Shown here piece by piece: positions 1-11,989 of a DNA stretch of 64,000 nucleotides. Source of the stretch: Heliopora coerulea (taxonomy: Eukaryota; Cnidaria; Anthozoa; Scleralcyonacea; Helioporidae); NCBI GenBank assembly GCA_030142905.1, contig JASJOG010000002.1, forward strand, positions 4,443,501 through 4,507,500, written 5' to 3'. The position numbers and the translations under genes are program-made. Under the pieces are notes generated by a model. That model was not told where the DNA came from. It saw nothing but the letters and a program-made list of their open reading frames with translations, and did not search any database. Positions within the stretch are counted from its first letter, which is position 1. Each line of letters opens with the position of its first letter.

Positions 1-305
1 AGGGTAGATTTGCCTGTTCAACCGAGGCCTTAAGAAAAAATGCGATGGCTGACATTCAGGAAACGTTTTAAGAAATTGATCAAGAATGGGCGAGGGATAT
101 GAAGAAGGAAAATTGGGAGAGTAAGAAAGCAATAGAGATTTGAAAGAAAGCAACTAGAAGAATTGGTGAAACATCGATGCGAATGATTGACAACAAGTAC
201 AACCGCTCAAAAACGATGACGCTAGAGGGATGTGGAGCAGATTTTGAGGAAACATATGAGGTTAAAGAAGAACAGCGACATGAAAACAGAAGGAACAACA
301 GGTAC
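1..305 (+). pseudogene. Degraded coding fragment, unidentified
   Basis: One frame from about position 45 reads as protein-like sequence (it begins MADIQETF and then runs on with EIDQEWARDMKKENWE). It is highly charged and probably coiled-coil. Two in-frame stops (after QETF and after KKAIEI) break it. The frame ends near a GTACAT that could be a splice donor. I do not recognise the family with confidence. The style resembles the C-terminal coiled coil of multicopy Myb/SANT-like cnidarian proteins, but that is a guess. The fragment continues off the left edge. Confidence 0.3.
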
Positions 306-1154
306 ATTTAAACTTAGTACAACAACATAAAGCATTATTCTATCAATAACAGTAAGTTCTCTCGGATTTCATTAAGCAACAACAGGAATTGCAAAGATAG
401 AAATTGAAAAGTCAGCAAGAAACGAACTTGAAAGAACAATGTGCAAACTACTTTCAGAAAGGTTTGTTTTAGTTTATAATCATTGGCGCTTTTTTGTTTC
501 GTATTACAAATGATAGAAATTTTTTGAAGTCCCATTGTGCTAATACAAGCATTTTTCCACTTGTAGGTATTGACGTTTTAGTTCAGTCACGATATGTCTT
601 AATATTGATATTTCTGTCGAGTGAGACTACAGTCTTTAACAATACTTCGGTCTTGTTAGGGCTTTAGCTTTGACATATAGCCAATTATTTTACATTAAAA
701 TGTCCTTCTACTTCTGGTGGCTGGATGTAAAAGTAAGTACTAATAGAACAGCTAAAAGAGCAAGTAAATTCACTTCTTAAAAGAACAGCAACTAAGAAGT
801 GCTTTGCAATGTACTGTTCAATGACGTTTAAGTTCTTCGTTAAGTCTAAATATTTTCAGTGACAAAGAATGTCATCAAAGACCCACTCAACTGAAATTCT
901 TATAATGTTCGCTGAATTCCAAATTTCCTTTTTCGGATTGTTAACGATTATGCCTGTATGGCCCCTGTATGTAAACTGTCAGGTGATAAGCTGGAACACC
1001 AAACTGAAATAACAGACTACTATCAGGTGCAAAGACTGCTGTTGCAACCAGTGAAAAAGTCTAGATATGGTGAGCATTCTTGAGTCATGTCTCTTTCTCC
1101 CTCTGAAACAGTTTAATAACGTACTCTGTTCCCCAATTCACCTTTCTCTTTTTA
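306..1154. other. No gene seen
   Basis: AT-rich sequence with no domain-like frame, no clear terminal repeats and no long microsatellite. It is probably intron or downstream sequence of the minus-strand PKD gene. Confidence 0.4.
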
Positions 1155-1985
1155 TCCTCCCACCCATCGCGCGAAGCGCCGTGCGAGGGCCGAAGGAGTC
1201 CTTTTATACGACGGACCTGGAGTCCTTTTAGGAGGCCTGGAGATTTATGGTCAGCAAAAAAAATGCAAAACTCTTTCATCTTTTCTTTGTTTATTTTGTC
1301 GGTTTCGTAATTCGTTTCATCTTCGTCACCAAAGTCTTTTACCTCCGGATGAATACTTAGCATAAATCTTTGTCATAGCACTTCTATTAGAAATTTGTAA
1401 TTAACTTTGAGATAATGTAGGATTTACCAGTTTTTCAAGACAAAAAAATATGAAAATTTTTTTTTTCAAAATTGAGCTGTCCGTAATGCTGGTATCCGAC
1501 CGATAACCTATGAGAATGCTCCGCTTTTAAGACGGAAAGTCTTGCTATCTCACAAAAAATCTTTCTTTAAAGCGAAAAAACTGGTAAGTTTGATCCGAAA
1601 ACGACACGAAATACTTCAAGATGGCAACTAATGCAGGGTCTTGATACGAACATCCATTGTATAGCAGCAGAAATTGTCAGAATGGATCTCATCATTTGTG
1701 ACACAGTTAAAGGTTATTCTCACCAAACATTTTGTTTTAATAAAGCAGAGTCTAAATTTTAAACGTAAATATGACGACGAGCAATTAAAATATAAATTAA
1801 TTTCCAGATTGTTGCTAATATTCGTGGCCAAATGTTGTGCTTTTGTTATGTTGCATTCCGTCTTCTAGACATAGTAATGACGATTTGTCTTTTTGATAAT
1901 GTTGAAAAATTATCAATGTTACTTGGATTTTCGAGAGATATAGTGGAAGGGTGGGCGAGGGTTTGTTGCGTACACGTATTTCTAG
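1155..1985 (+). mobile_element. Helitron/Helentron-like element, copy 1 (internally deleted)
   Basis: Begins TCCTCCCACCC with the family's GC-rich hairpin (GCGCGAAGCGC core). Ends GGGTGGGCGAGGG, then about 22 bp, then CTAG followed by a host T. The 5' CCTCsCCCACC and 3' GGTGGGCGAGG segments are asymmetric inverted repeats set at different distances from the two ends. It shares both ends and a minus-strand segment (MLSIHPE...DEDETN) with the copies at 6210, 24146 and 57893, but is only 831 bp, so the middle is deleted. Confidence 0.7.
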
Positions 1986-3649
1986 TTAGAGTATGTATGT
2001 CTTACCATAGTGCGTTTGTGGGTATCACGGCTCTCTGGGAGAAAACAACTAACATTGAGAAATGTTCGCAAATAACAACAAACAACGAACATTGAGAAAA
2101 GACAGCGTTTGTCATATGCCAGATGTCAAACATCTGCATGACTGACGAAAAGCATACCTCAGAAACTGATCATCTAATAGTACAAACAATATCACCATAT
2201 GAATCTGAATAGGCAAATCTATGAAGCCGAACACACACGTATTCCGCAGGATAAACTACTGTTCGGTTCGGGCAGACAATTTTCCCAGCTACGTGGCTTA
2301 AAAGCGTCAAATTGGCAACCTATATCCTCTTTATGAAAATGAAAGGAATTAACACATTCGTGTTGTGACAAGTGTATCCAAATTGAATTTTGTATGCAAT
2401 TAATGTAGTATGTAGATGTTTATTGGGGCATCTCCATCGTAAAGCAAATTATTCTCCGATTCACTGATTACATCTTCGAAATACAAATGTTAGTCCTTCC
2501 ACAAATTTCGATTTGTGACTAAAGCAAACTTCTCGCTCGAAAGAAAATACTAATGCAACCAGTCTTCCGCCAAGTAGTATGTTCTGGTAGTTGCAGCTCC
2601 TCACGTTGCTAACTCATTAATAACTATCTACTACGGCCGCAACTTTCCTATCCCTGAAGACGACGCAGTATTTAGTCTTACCTAAAACTTCCTACAGGGG
2701 CCTCGGTCAGATGACAACCACGTTACTTCATTCACATAACAGCATTAAAAGTGTTCACGACCAACCGTCCATTATCTTTGAAATGTAATACATTTCGTTA
2801 TAAAAGAATTCATTTGAATAGGTAACGTGGCTATTACGACAACATGGTTTCCCGTTCACTTTCAGAAGAAAACTGTTCGATAAAAACAAAGTAGATGTGA
2901 AAAATAACTTTGTTTATCTATTTGCTGGAGATTACAAATGTTTTGCATAGGATCACGTTGTGGCAGATATAGGAGCAGTTGAAACTAAAATGAAAAAGAC
3001 TTTGGTCGACCCGAGAAATCGAGTCAACGTTTACACTTGAATCGATCTCTTCGTCAAACAATTAAGATTTCTTTTAACAAAGTTAGAGCTCTGTTAGTCC
3101 AAATTATATTAAAACAGGCCACTAACACGCATGCAGTCGATTTAATTTAGGTCTTGTCTCGTTGGTGTCAGAAACACATATGTTTATATTGTCGTAAACC
3201 AACTTCTCCACATCCACGAAACTAGATCGTTCTCGGATCATCTTAAATCATTTCATCACTTTTAATGTTGTAATGTTGACATGTTATCACTAGCTTTCTT
3301 TTTTCCCCACTTCAGCATTGTTCTGATTAGATATACAAGTTTATCAGCTATATAATTCTTTCAAACCAAATAAACTTCTTACGACTTCTACAGTGGGAAG
3401 AGGTGGGTCTTCAACCAGTTTCACTTCGCTTTCTCAACCAGTTTATCAACGGTTCAGGACAAGGTTGGGCTAACAAGCATAGACAATAGCCAAACGTAGC
3501 TAGTGAATATTTAGTCCCTCGCGCTTGTAACCATTTAGTATATACTGACATAATATCTTTACATGATGACTTCGTATTTCTCCGTATTGCACTACACAGT
3601 TCATGCGGCGCTGCATTCTAGATTCAAATAAAATACTTAGAAAACGTAC
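1986..3649. other. No gene seen
   Basis: AT-rich, with no recognisable protein frames or structured repeats. Further 3' exons of the minus-strand PKD/REJ gene would be expected here or beyond the left edge, but I could not identify one. Confidence 0.35.
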
Positions 3650-3742
3650 CTTCCAAATGTACTTCAGTTTAACATTTTCATGACATTTCAAAGATTTCAC
3701 GCCTATTTCTTCGAAAATTGGTTGACTGCGATTGACTTTGAC
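3650..3742 (-). CDS. Exon of PKD/REJ-domain polycystin-1-like gene (most 3' exon seen)
   Basis: On the minus strand a pyrimidine tract and AG precede GTCAAAGTC. The exon is 93 bp, phase 0 in and out, and ends AAG before GTACGT. It encodes 31 residues starting VKVNRSQPIFEE, with one Cys and the terminal motif YIWK. The exon at 13889-14018 also ends in phase 0 after ALCPTFEVETSF, so the two join in frame. The pattern Cys ... n+S/Q ... Cys ... YxW is what I expect at the start of an REJ (receptor for egg jelly) domain, which follows the PKD repeats in polycystin-1 proteins. The intron between the two exons is about 10 kb and contains a Helentron and a foldback element. The assignment rests on motif, phase and position; the exon is short. 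Confidence 0.55.
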
Positions 3743-5429
3743 CTTGAACAATTAAAAAGTCACAGTAAAACTGCGTGTCTTAAATCTCATATTTATACAA
3801 ATAAAAAACTAGTAATACTATTTAGCACAAGAAAAAGCAAAATGAAGAAATATCGATACAACGGTATTTATCAAATTAGTTTTTCTCTATGCGGCATTTG
3901 TGAACGTATCGGTACACTAGTGTATCCGGTATAATGATCGCCTCATACCAAACTTAATACCACTGACCTATATAAGATACCTGGACTGCGGGTTCTGCCT
4001 AAAAAGTGTCCGAGAAAAGATGTCGTCAGCAGATGTTCCTGTTCTCATGATAGTGACGGCTGACATGCAATTTATAACTGAATTACTATAGGAATAAAGG
4101 CTTGTTTGGTAAAAAATTTTTATGCTACGTTTTCGCTACGTAGTATAATATCTGCTTTGCATGACGTTAAACTTCTGTCATTTTAATGTCCAGATTGGGG
4201 TCCATTACCGAACTACGCACTTATGAACAATTTGACACAACATGGGAAATTTTTTTTCAAAGAAAAACAACAAAATTGAAGTTTATTTTCCCACCTTCTT
4301 TCACATAGCCTTCTCTCAAATATAATGTTGATACTTTTTAGTCCGTTCTTTACCCAGAATGTTTTACTTCGTCAAATGAATAGCTTGAAGTGTTCCTGGC
4401 CACAAACAGCTTGTTTTTATGAGAGACAAACAGATGTATCGACTCTTTCGATGAAACGGGAAGGGTCAACATCGAAACCGAAAGTCAAGCAAGGAAAACA
4501 AAAAGAAATAACGAAAGGGCAATTTATATTTCAATTGTAAAAAAAAAAAACAAACAACTTACAAAGTGGCTTCCAAACAAGTTCTTTTGTGGGCAGTTAC
4601 AAAAAAAAGCACTACCGGAAGCTTGAAAGGAGAGAAATTCATCAACACGACACTAGTTCCGTGTAAACAAACTTTCACAAACGAGCCTTCTGTCCGGATA
4701 TCACACAGCAATAAACCTCTTTCTCTGAGCTCAGTGATATCAGTCACGGGAAAAAGGACCTCTGCCGACGTCAACCTTTTTCCGACACTCGCTGTCAGTG
4801 ATTGCTAACGAGATCCCGCACTCCAGGTACATTATACAGGTCAGCGTTTAATAACAATCACTGCCATAAGGCAGTGATTGTTATTAAGGCAGTTTCCTTT
4901 CAAAATTTCAGCAATAAGTAACAGAACCTTTAACGTGCAGTCTTGTTGCATACTTTAGGCAGTTTAGGAATTTCGTCGACCCCAAAGCAAAATTGCTTGT
5001 TTCAATACTAACAGCTTTTCATGACCACATAACCTTACGGAGACTTTTGTATTCACACGACCAATTTCGCTTTTATCTCACCTAAGAACTTTTATGATCA
5101 CAACGAACGCTATATATAACTTTATAACGGGAGTTATGTAACTTTCATAACTAAAGAAAAATTTTTCTCGTACTTGCTAACATGCATTTTCTCTCAATAC
5201 GGAACCTCCAGAATACCCGTAAGAAAGGCCAACTCGTGGCAAGAGCATTTAGTGCATATAAACTAAATGCCCTGAAATTTTCGCAACAAAAAATAATGAA
5301 AAGCGGTTCAGAGAGAGTATTCGAGACCTCTTTTCTCAAAAAATGATAGATTCAAACTCTTAGCCAGTCACCCCAAGAGCAGACGACGTTTAAGAATGGT
5401 CTCAAATCCACGATGGTGAATTATTCACC
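3743..5429. other. Intronic sequence without a firm gene
   Basis: Lies in the large intron between the exons at 3650 and 13889. It holds a perfect hairpin (listed separately) and an open minus-strand stretch at about 4570-4795 that I could not tie to a family. Nothing else stands out. Confidence 0.35.
4848..4887. repeat. Perfect 18-bp hairpin
   Basis: Arms at 4848-4865 and 4870-4887 are exact reverse complements around an ATAA loop (arm sequence TTAATAACAATCACTGCC). The stem is too AT-rich to suggest an RNA gene. It could be the remains of a tiny foldback element. Confidence 0.7.
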
Positions 5430-5690
5430 ATCTATATGCGACTATGGTCTACCAGTATATGGAGCTTGTGGTTCAGATCTAAGTACTGTGCAATGTTTCC
5501 CGGAAAGATGCTATTAGAGAAATTATAATTCGGAATTATTAGATATCAATGAACTTTTGGAAAAAGCTGACAGAAACCTTTTTGACAAGATAAGAAGTAA
5601 CATCTCCCATCCAATTTATGCCCTATTACCAAGGGTAAAAGAGTCGTCAATAAGATTTAAAAGAGCTGTTTGGTCCCTAATTTAATACCC
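5430..5690 (+). pseudogene. LINE reverse-transcriptase C-terminal fragment (CR1/L2/Jockey group)
   Basis: The frame reads CDYGLPVYGACGSDLSTVQC, then after a stop INELLEKADRNLFDKIRSN and HPIYALLPRVKESS. This is the conserved region after the RT domain of CR1/L2-like LINEs (YGlpVYG...LF.KI..N..HPL..LLP). The fragment is short and 5'-truncated, as is typical of LINE copies. It is on the opposite strand to the host gene and inside an intron. Confidence 0.6.
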
Positions 5691-5944
5691 AGCATTTTTT
5701 ACGTTTTTTTTTAAAATTAATGCCGAGAAGAAATTTTAAAAACAGGTTAGTTTTTAGATATAATTTTATAATTTAGAATATTCATGATTTTTTCCTACAT
5801 GTTCTGTGTAACATGTAAGATACAGCACAAATGACCTGTAAGATATTTTGTCCTAACATTGTAACATTCGATGTGTATTTTTATAGGATGAATAATGACT
5901 TTTGTATTCTATTGTATTATGTTGTATTCAGTTATGTTAGCCAG

Positions 5945-6185
5945 TTCGAAAATGAGTAATATGTCAAAAGGACTGGTCAGTAATTAGATGCGCGCCGTGC
6001 ATTGTGGTTTGTTTGTGGGAAAGGTTTTGGGCACGCTTTATCGATAATCTAGTGAGAAATGTTCACTTAACATTGAAGATATTTGCCCTATAAATGATAG
6101 TTTTAGTGGTAAATGATATTCTCGAAGTAAGAGTGGGTGAACTAGAACAACAATGCTCTGTGGCGATATTGAAGAGATTTCCTGC
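5945..6185 (+). repeat. Dispersed repeat, copy 1
   Basis: The stretch beginning at ATGAGTAATATGTCAAAAGG and including GATGCGCGCCGTGCATTG recurs in reverse complement at about 11990-12190 with many substitutions. No coding capacity. It ends next to the Helentron starting at 6210. Confidence 0.5.
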
Positions 6186-6209
6186 TTGATGTAATGCAAT
6201 GATCACTGG

Positions 6210-8477
6210 TCCCCTCGCACAGTGCGCGAAGCGCGGTCCGAGGATACTAATCTCGACGTGCGCGGAGTCTTGTTACAAGCGTGGTGACTACGGAGAAAAA
6301 TTTTCGCTTTATGTATGTATGTTTATATATATATATATATATATATAAACTATACATATATATAGAATATATATATATATATAGGTATATATGTATATAT
6401 CCATGTATATATCCATGGATAGGATATATATAGGTATATATCCATGGATTCTGGTCACTTAAAAATGCCGTGTGCAAGCTCGGGGACTGATAGTGTTGTT
6501 GACCAAACCATACTTAGGTACCGTATCAAACCAAATCGATTTGGTCTCGCTCTTTTTTCCCTTGTATGGATCTCTCGCAAGTTGTTTACATCATTTGAAC
6601 ATTGAAGCCAGTAAACGACTTAAGACCGGAAAACGAAATGGCGTTCTTGGTGCCTGTGGCTGGTTTCGCTTTTGAGGGCCACCTCAGTAACCGGACAATT
6701 TATGACTTGAAAGAGAAGTCCTCAAAGTTAGCTCTTAGGAACATCCGTTTTCCAACTGTGCACTTTTTGAAGAAACGCTTGGTCTTGGTTCTTTCTGATT
6801 TATATGAACAAAACACGTAAGGGAACTCGCTTGCTGTCAGGACATTTGCTAAGCGACTAACTGTATTAAAACGACATTCTTAGCTGAAGTTGAATAGATG
6901 CCGATTAGTATAAATCTTGGGACTTTTCACGTTCTGGTAACCACTTACCTGAGCTGCACAATCGCTGGTACATCTGAATCGAGTAGCTTTGAAGTACAAG
7001 TTTGGCGAACGGAATTGTTTTGAGCAGCTTTCAAAAGTAGCTTCTCGACTTCATTCTTCCCTAAGGGAGACCTCTTGTACCAAATATTATCGCCTGGATT
7101 TCGTTGGTGTTTATTGGTAAAGTAGAATGAAAATTCTGGTTCATTCATCTCTGCATGACGATTACTTTTGAACATTTTGCAGTATTTAACCGGACAGCGT
7201 TCACGGTCAATTGTTTGAGAAGTGGGATAGCACACTCATCGCCGCTTTCCACACAAAGATTTCATCGCCTCAATCAGGATTTTTTCCCTATGAAATGTCG
7301 CCCCACTGAAGACGTTAGGATGGATTTTTGGCTCGAAACAAAAATGCAAGGTAAACAGTCACCAGGTAACTTGCTGCAAAGCTACTTGTTTTTAGTCACC
7401 AAATCATCCTTCGGCAAAACAGTTGTCCGCTTCAGTCTTTCTCACTTCGAGAGTGATTTGTGCATGATGACCTTTACCGTATTCGACCAGTAATGCTTTC
7501 ATCAGGATTTTAAAACCTCTCAAGAAAGTTTAAAGTCGTCTTTGTGTAAATTTACCACTGAACCCTTTGTATTGAGGTGCCACTGAATACTTAGTTGAAA
7601 ATATGCAAGAGTTGCAGGTTTGTACGCCATTTATCTTTCTTATTGATGTTTTACCGTGGAAAAAGTACGTGTTTTACTCGCCTCTTCTCGTTCTTCTTTC
7701 GACAAAACTTGCATAAGGTTTCCTTGTATTTTGTTTGATGTTTTGTATTTTCCGATTTTTGGTCAGCGATAAAAATGCAGAACTCCGATTCATGTTTTCT
7801 TTCTTTATTTCGTCCGTTTCGTGATTCGTTTCATCTTCGTCAACAAAACGTTGTGCCTCCGGATGAATACTTAGCATAAATCGTCTTCATAGCACTTCTA
7901 AAAGACATTTTAACCAAGTTTTGAGATAATATAGAATTTATCAGTTTTTTAAGCCAAAAAATATCATGAGCTGTCCGTGATACTGATATCCGACCGGTAA
8001 CCTTTGAGAATGATCCAATTTTAAGACGGAAAGCCTGGCTATCTAATAAAAAATCTTTCTTTAAAGCAAAATGAGTGAAAAGTTTGATTGGAAAACGACT
8101 CGACTTATCTCAAGATCGCAATTAATCCAGAGTCTTGCTATGAACATCCATTGATAAGCAGTAGAATATTCAGAATCGATCTCTTATGATTTATTACACC
8201 GTTAAAGGTTATTCTCACGAAACGTTTTGTTTTAGTAAAACAGAAAAGAAATTTTAAACGTAAATATGACAAGCAGTTTAAATGTAAAATAATTTCCAGT
8301 TTGGGTTGTTAATATTTGTGGCCAAATATTGTGTTTTCTTTATTGCATTTCCTCTTCCAGTTATAGTAAGAACGATTTGTCTTTTTGACAACTTTAAAAA
8401 ATTATCAATGTTTTTTGGATTCTCGAGAGATGTGTTGGAAGGGTGGGCGAGGGTTTGTTGCGTACACGTATTTCTAG
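6210..8477 (+). mobile_element. Helitron/Helentron-like element, copy 2 (about 2.27 kb)
   Basis: Starts TCCCCTCGCACAGTGCGCGA with a GC-rich hairpin and ends GGGTGGGCGAGGG ... TATTTCTAG followed by T. No target duplication is evident, as expected for a rolling-circle (RC) type element with 5' TC and 3' CTRR. The interior matches the copy at 24146 almost throughout, including a (TA)n stretch near 6330-6450 and a minus-strand tyrosine-recombinase-like fragment. No Rep/helicase is encoded, so the copy is non-autonomous. Confidence 0.75.
6949..7235 (-). pseudogene. Captured tyrosine-recombinase-like (DUF3504/QRICH1/ZMYM-type) exon in Helentron copy 2
   Basis: The minus-strand frame contains ERCPVKYCKMFKSN, then FYFTNK, IWYKRSPLGKNEVEKLL and NNSVRQTCTSKLLDSDVPA. 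This is the order seen in the C-terminal DUF3504 domain of Crypton-derived proteins (RCPV...WYk..PLGkN...TNHSVRkT...L...GvP). The SVR segment corresponds to the HxxR box region of tyrosine recombinases, and the His is replaced by Asn here. The frame ends AGCTCAG before GTAAGTGG, an excellent splice donor at 6948-6947. It therefore looks like a genomic exon plus its donor, carried on the minus strand of the element. The same segment recurs in copies 3 and 4. Confidence 0.6.
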
Positions 8478-9484
8478 TACTAAACCTGAATTGGTGCAAA
8501 GGTATTCTATTCCATAACTTTTGTTCGTATAAATATCATCTTAAGCTTTCTTTTGAAATGGTTTCTGAAAAGTACTTGTTAACTTTGTTCTCTTTACCCA
8601 GTGATTGAGATGCCTCAAACGGTAAGTCTATTATTAACCTTATCCTGTCTAAGACGTCTTCCCTTGACGAGTGAAATCGTCTAGCGTTAGCCAGAGTAAT
8701 ATACCAAAGGCAGGTATGCACCGGAAAGGTTTAAAACTTTTATGAAACTTTTAGTCCTTTCGAGTAAAACTGGAGTGTTCAACAATAAAGTACTCCGTTC
8801 TGTTTTAAGTAATACAACCAATCTCATCAAAGCTTGTGCGACACTGAGAAATCGTGAATTTCGTAAGCATTCTTTTTAAAGTCATGTTAAAGTTTTATTT
8901 CGCTTGCACTTAGACACGTCGATGGATTGAAAATCGTTCCTCCAACTGTTACTCAAACTACTTCCCACAGATCACTAGCAATCAAGTCAGGCACAACATC
9001 TGGAGGCGTTTCGGTCTCACATTTTGGGAGTTTCTAAAGAACGGAACAATGGGGGGACTATACTTGAATTGATCCGAATTTCCTCAGCAATGGCATTGGT
9101 CTAAAAAATTACTGCAAAACAGTTCATTTCTTCTCAAACAGAAAAAAATCGAGATCTTTCTTGGTCACACAAGCTTTGATGAGATTGGTTACACTAATCC
9201 AAAACACAACGGAATACTTCGTAAGTATACACTCCAGCTTTAATTGATGAAAGAGACCAAAAGGTTGATAAGAGATTTAAAGACAAACTTACCGTTCGAG
9301 AGATCTTAATCACTGTGTAAAAAAGAAAGCAAAATTCACAAAGACTTTCCTGCAACACTCCCAACAACTCGTACGAAAAGAAGTAATTAAATAAAATACC
9401 TTCTCACCAATTCATGTTCAGTTCCAGTGGTTCCTCCATTACGACAAGCAAGCTATCTCCTCAGTATCGCTACAGAGCACTGTT
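8478..9484. other. No gene; contains a dispersed repeat unit
   Basis: At 8663-8700 there is one copy of the TTGACGAGTGAAATCGTCTA...GTTAGCCAGAGTAA motif that recurs through the window. Nothing else was identified. Confidence 0.4.
8663..8700 (+). repeat. Dispersed motif (TGACGAGTAAAATCGTCTGG family)
   Basis: One unit of the motif TGACGAGTrAAATCGTCTrGCGTTAGCCAGAGTAA. Other units lie near 14530, 39860, 51750, 52930, 54034 and 63308. It is internally self-complementary (GACGA...TCGTC; TGGCGTTAGCCA). Confidence 0.6.
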
Positions 9485-11564
9485 CTACACATTTTGCTGT
9501 TCATTACCAGGAAACATACTATCATTAACACCAACCTCAAACTCGTTAACGTAAAAAGACTTTCACTTTATTCAATTGACATTCATTAACGTCTCTGTCG
9601 CTTTCAATTACCATTTTTGCATAGAAAATGACATTCATTAGCGTAGATAAGCACCATTTGCATCAAGGGGCATTCTGTAGCGCCAATAGAGACCATTAAC
9701 ACCATTCTACTATACATTAGGGATAATAAAATTTCTATTAGGCAAGTTACTTCTTCGGTCTGCTAGAGAGTCGATTTAAGGTTATATGGAATCCCGAAAT
9801 GTATAAATGATAAAATAAAATAGAATAAAACTATCATACTTCGTACTTAAACCGAATTCAGTTGGACAGTTCGAACCTCTTTTATTTCGCCAATATTTCG
9901 ATGACTGTTTGGCTATGTAAAATGCTCTACTGAACCTTGAGCCCTCTCAGAACTGTCTTAACACACAACATTGAATTATGCTACTGAAGACAGTTGTCCA
10001 GTCTACTGCAGAGACAAAATGGAATCTTGACATGTATTTTAGTTCACAGCGCTTTGTTAACACAACGACTTTCGCGTCCCAGAAAAAAAATACAACTGTT
10101 TTGCGGCGAAATAAAGCTTCAATGCTTTCATGCAGTCCAGTACTGCCGTGTATTGTAAGCTTTGACTGCAAAATATGTTTTGTCTAAGATGTAAAAGTTG
10201 ATTTGTGTCAGCAAAGTGCTGTGAACTAAAGTTGGTTAACAGCTTGAAATTATACTTGACAGAGAAAATGTGGTATGATGAGAAATTTTATGTCAGTTAA
10301 ATGGAGGTGCAGACGAAACCACGTTTAAAAGACAAGGGAATAAAACTATCGAAATTTCTAAACAAACCGGTGAACGTGGGCTTCCTATAAACAGAGGTTG
10401 AAAGCCGTGTGTGTGTGATCAATTAAATTGTTCAAGAAAGGAGGAATAGAACTGTTCTCTATCCCAAAACAAATCTTATTTCAATGTTGTGAGTTAATTC
10501 TATTTCAGAATCATCCTCAGGGTATTATGAAATGATAACTTCACAATTAACCTACACTGCTGAAGTCAACTAAAAAATGTTGACTCGAGCGGGATTTGAA
10601 CTCGCACCTTCGGGATACCGGTCCGCCGCTCTACCTGTTGAGCTATCGAGTCCACAGGGATTGGAGGCGAGCTTTTATCCAATTTAAGTGCACGAAATAT
10701 TCTCGCGACAACTTAACGCTATCCATGAGGATGGATGTGCAGTGCTTCAATTCTATTTCAGAATCATCCTCAGGGTATCATCCTGGTATCCCGGGATATT
10801 CAGCAGTGTGGGTTAATTGTGAAGTTATCATTTCATCATACCCTGAGGATGATTCTGAAATAGAATTGAAACGCTGCACATCCATCCTCATAGATAGCGT
10901 TAAGTTGTCGTGAGAATATTTCGTGCACTTAAATTGGATAAAAACTCGCCTCGTTAAAAACTCGCCAGGTAGAGCGGCGGACCGGTATCCCGAAGGTGCG
11001 AGTTCAAATCCTGCTCGAGTCAACATTTTTCAGTCGACTTCAGCAGTGTAGGTTAATTGTGAAGTTATCAGTTGTAAGTTAAGATAATCTTGAAAGGGCT
11101 CAGCCGAACACATAGAACATGGTCGGCCAAGTGAAAAATAGCAAAACAGTCATAGACATGTTGGCGAAATAAAAGAGGTTCAAACGGTCTAACCGAATTC
11201 AGTTTATGTGCAAATTATTACAGTTTTTTCCCCTTATATTTTATACATGTCCGAATTTGGTAAAGCCTTAACTCGACCCCCCAACAGACCGGAGAAATAT
11301 CTTGCGTAATTGAAATTTTATTTTCCCTAATGTATACTTAAATGGTGTTAATGGTCGTCTTTTGGCGCAATAAAATGCCCTTTGATACACATCGTTGGGT
11401 ATCTACGCTAATGAATGTCACCTTCAATGCAAAAATTTTAATTGAAAGTGACAAAAGCATTGATAAGTGTCGATTTATTAAAACAAATGCATTTTCCCTT
11501 TAATGAGTTTGAGGTTGGCGTTAATGATAATATATCTTCTGGTAATGAACAGCAAAAGGTGTAA
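9485..11564. mobile_element. Long-TIR foldback / MULE-like element, copy A
   Basis: The left arm begins CTACACATTTTGCTGTTCAT and the right arm ends CAGCAAAAGGTGTAA. The arms (about 9485-9960 and 11071-11564) are inverted copies several hundred bp long, rich in CATTAACG/CATTAATG sub-motifs and both containing a GAACCTCTTTTATTTCGCC-type segment. No transposase is visible. The family matches the better-preserved copy at 32958-34627. An inverted SINE pair is inserted inside (10498-11070). Confidence 0.6.
10498..11070. mobile_element. Inverted pair of tRNA-derived SINEs with 12-bp target duplication
   Basis: Two head-to-head copies of a tRNA-like unit. One lies on the minus strand at about 10578-10655 and one on the plus strand at about 10960-11035. 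Each has an A-box-like GATAGCTCAACAGGTAGAGC or its truncated form and a B-box-like GAGTTCAAATCC, and shares the segment GCGGCGGACCGGTATCCCGA. Both are followed by a shared body that contains TTCTATTTCAGAATCATCC. The block is flanked by GTTGTGAGTTAA (10486-10497) and GTTGTAAGTTAA (11071-11082), a near-perfect 12-bp duplication. This shows the pair inserted as one unit by LINE-type target-primed integration. Confidence 0.65.
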
Positions 11565-11566
11565 AA

Positions 11567-11957
11567 GAAGTTCGAACGGTCTAACCGAATTCAGTTTATG
11601 TACGAATTATGACAGTTTTATTCCCATATATTCTATACATGTTCGAATTCGGTAAAACCTTAAACTCGATCCTCAAACAGACCTGAGAAATATCTTGCGT
11701 AATTGAATTTTTATTTTCCCTAATGTATACTAAAATGGCGTTAATGGTCGTGTTTTGGGGCTATATAATGCCTTTTGATGTACATGGTTGTGTATCTACG
11801 CTAATGAATGTCACCTATGCAAATATTTTAATTGAGCGAGACAAAAGCATTGATGAGTGTCGATTCATTAAAATGAATGCATTTTCGCGTTAATGAGTTT
11901 GATGTTGACGTTAATGATACCGTAGTATATTTTCTGGTAATGAGCAGCAAAAGATGT
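11567..11957 (+). repeat. Solo right arm of the foldback family
   Basis: Directly after copy A, a second right-arm copy runs from GAAGTTCGAACGGTCTAACC to GAGCAGCAAAAGATGTAC. It repeats the whole arm, including the GGCGTTAATGGTCGT and GTCGATTCATTAAAATGAATG segments. It has no left arm. Confidence 0.6.
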
Positions 11958-11989
11958 ACTAGGTCACACAATCTTGCTCCAAGAATACC

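Noticed and set aside
4570..4795. Minus-strand open stretch ending at a GTAAGT-like donor
   Set aside because: It resembles an exon by splice signals only. Its phases (1 in, 2 out) do not fit between the exons at 13889 and 3650, and no family is recognisable.
10578..11035. Two apparent tRNA genes
   Set aside because: A and B boxes are present but the stems do not fold into a proper cloverleaf, and both sit in a duplicated, TSD-flanked repeat. They are SINE heads.
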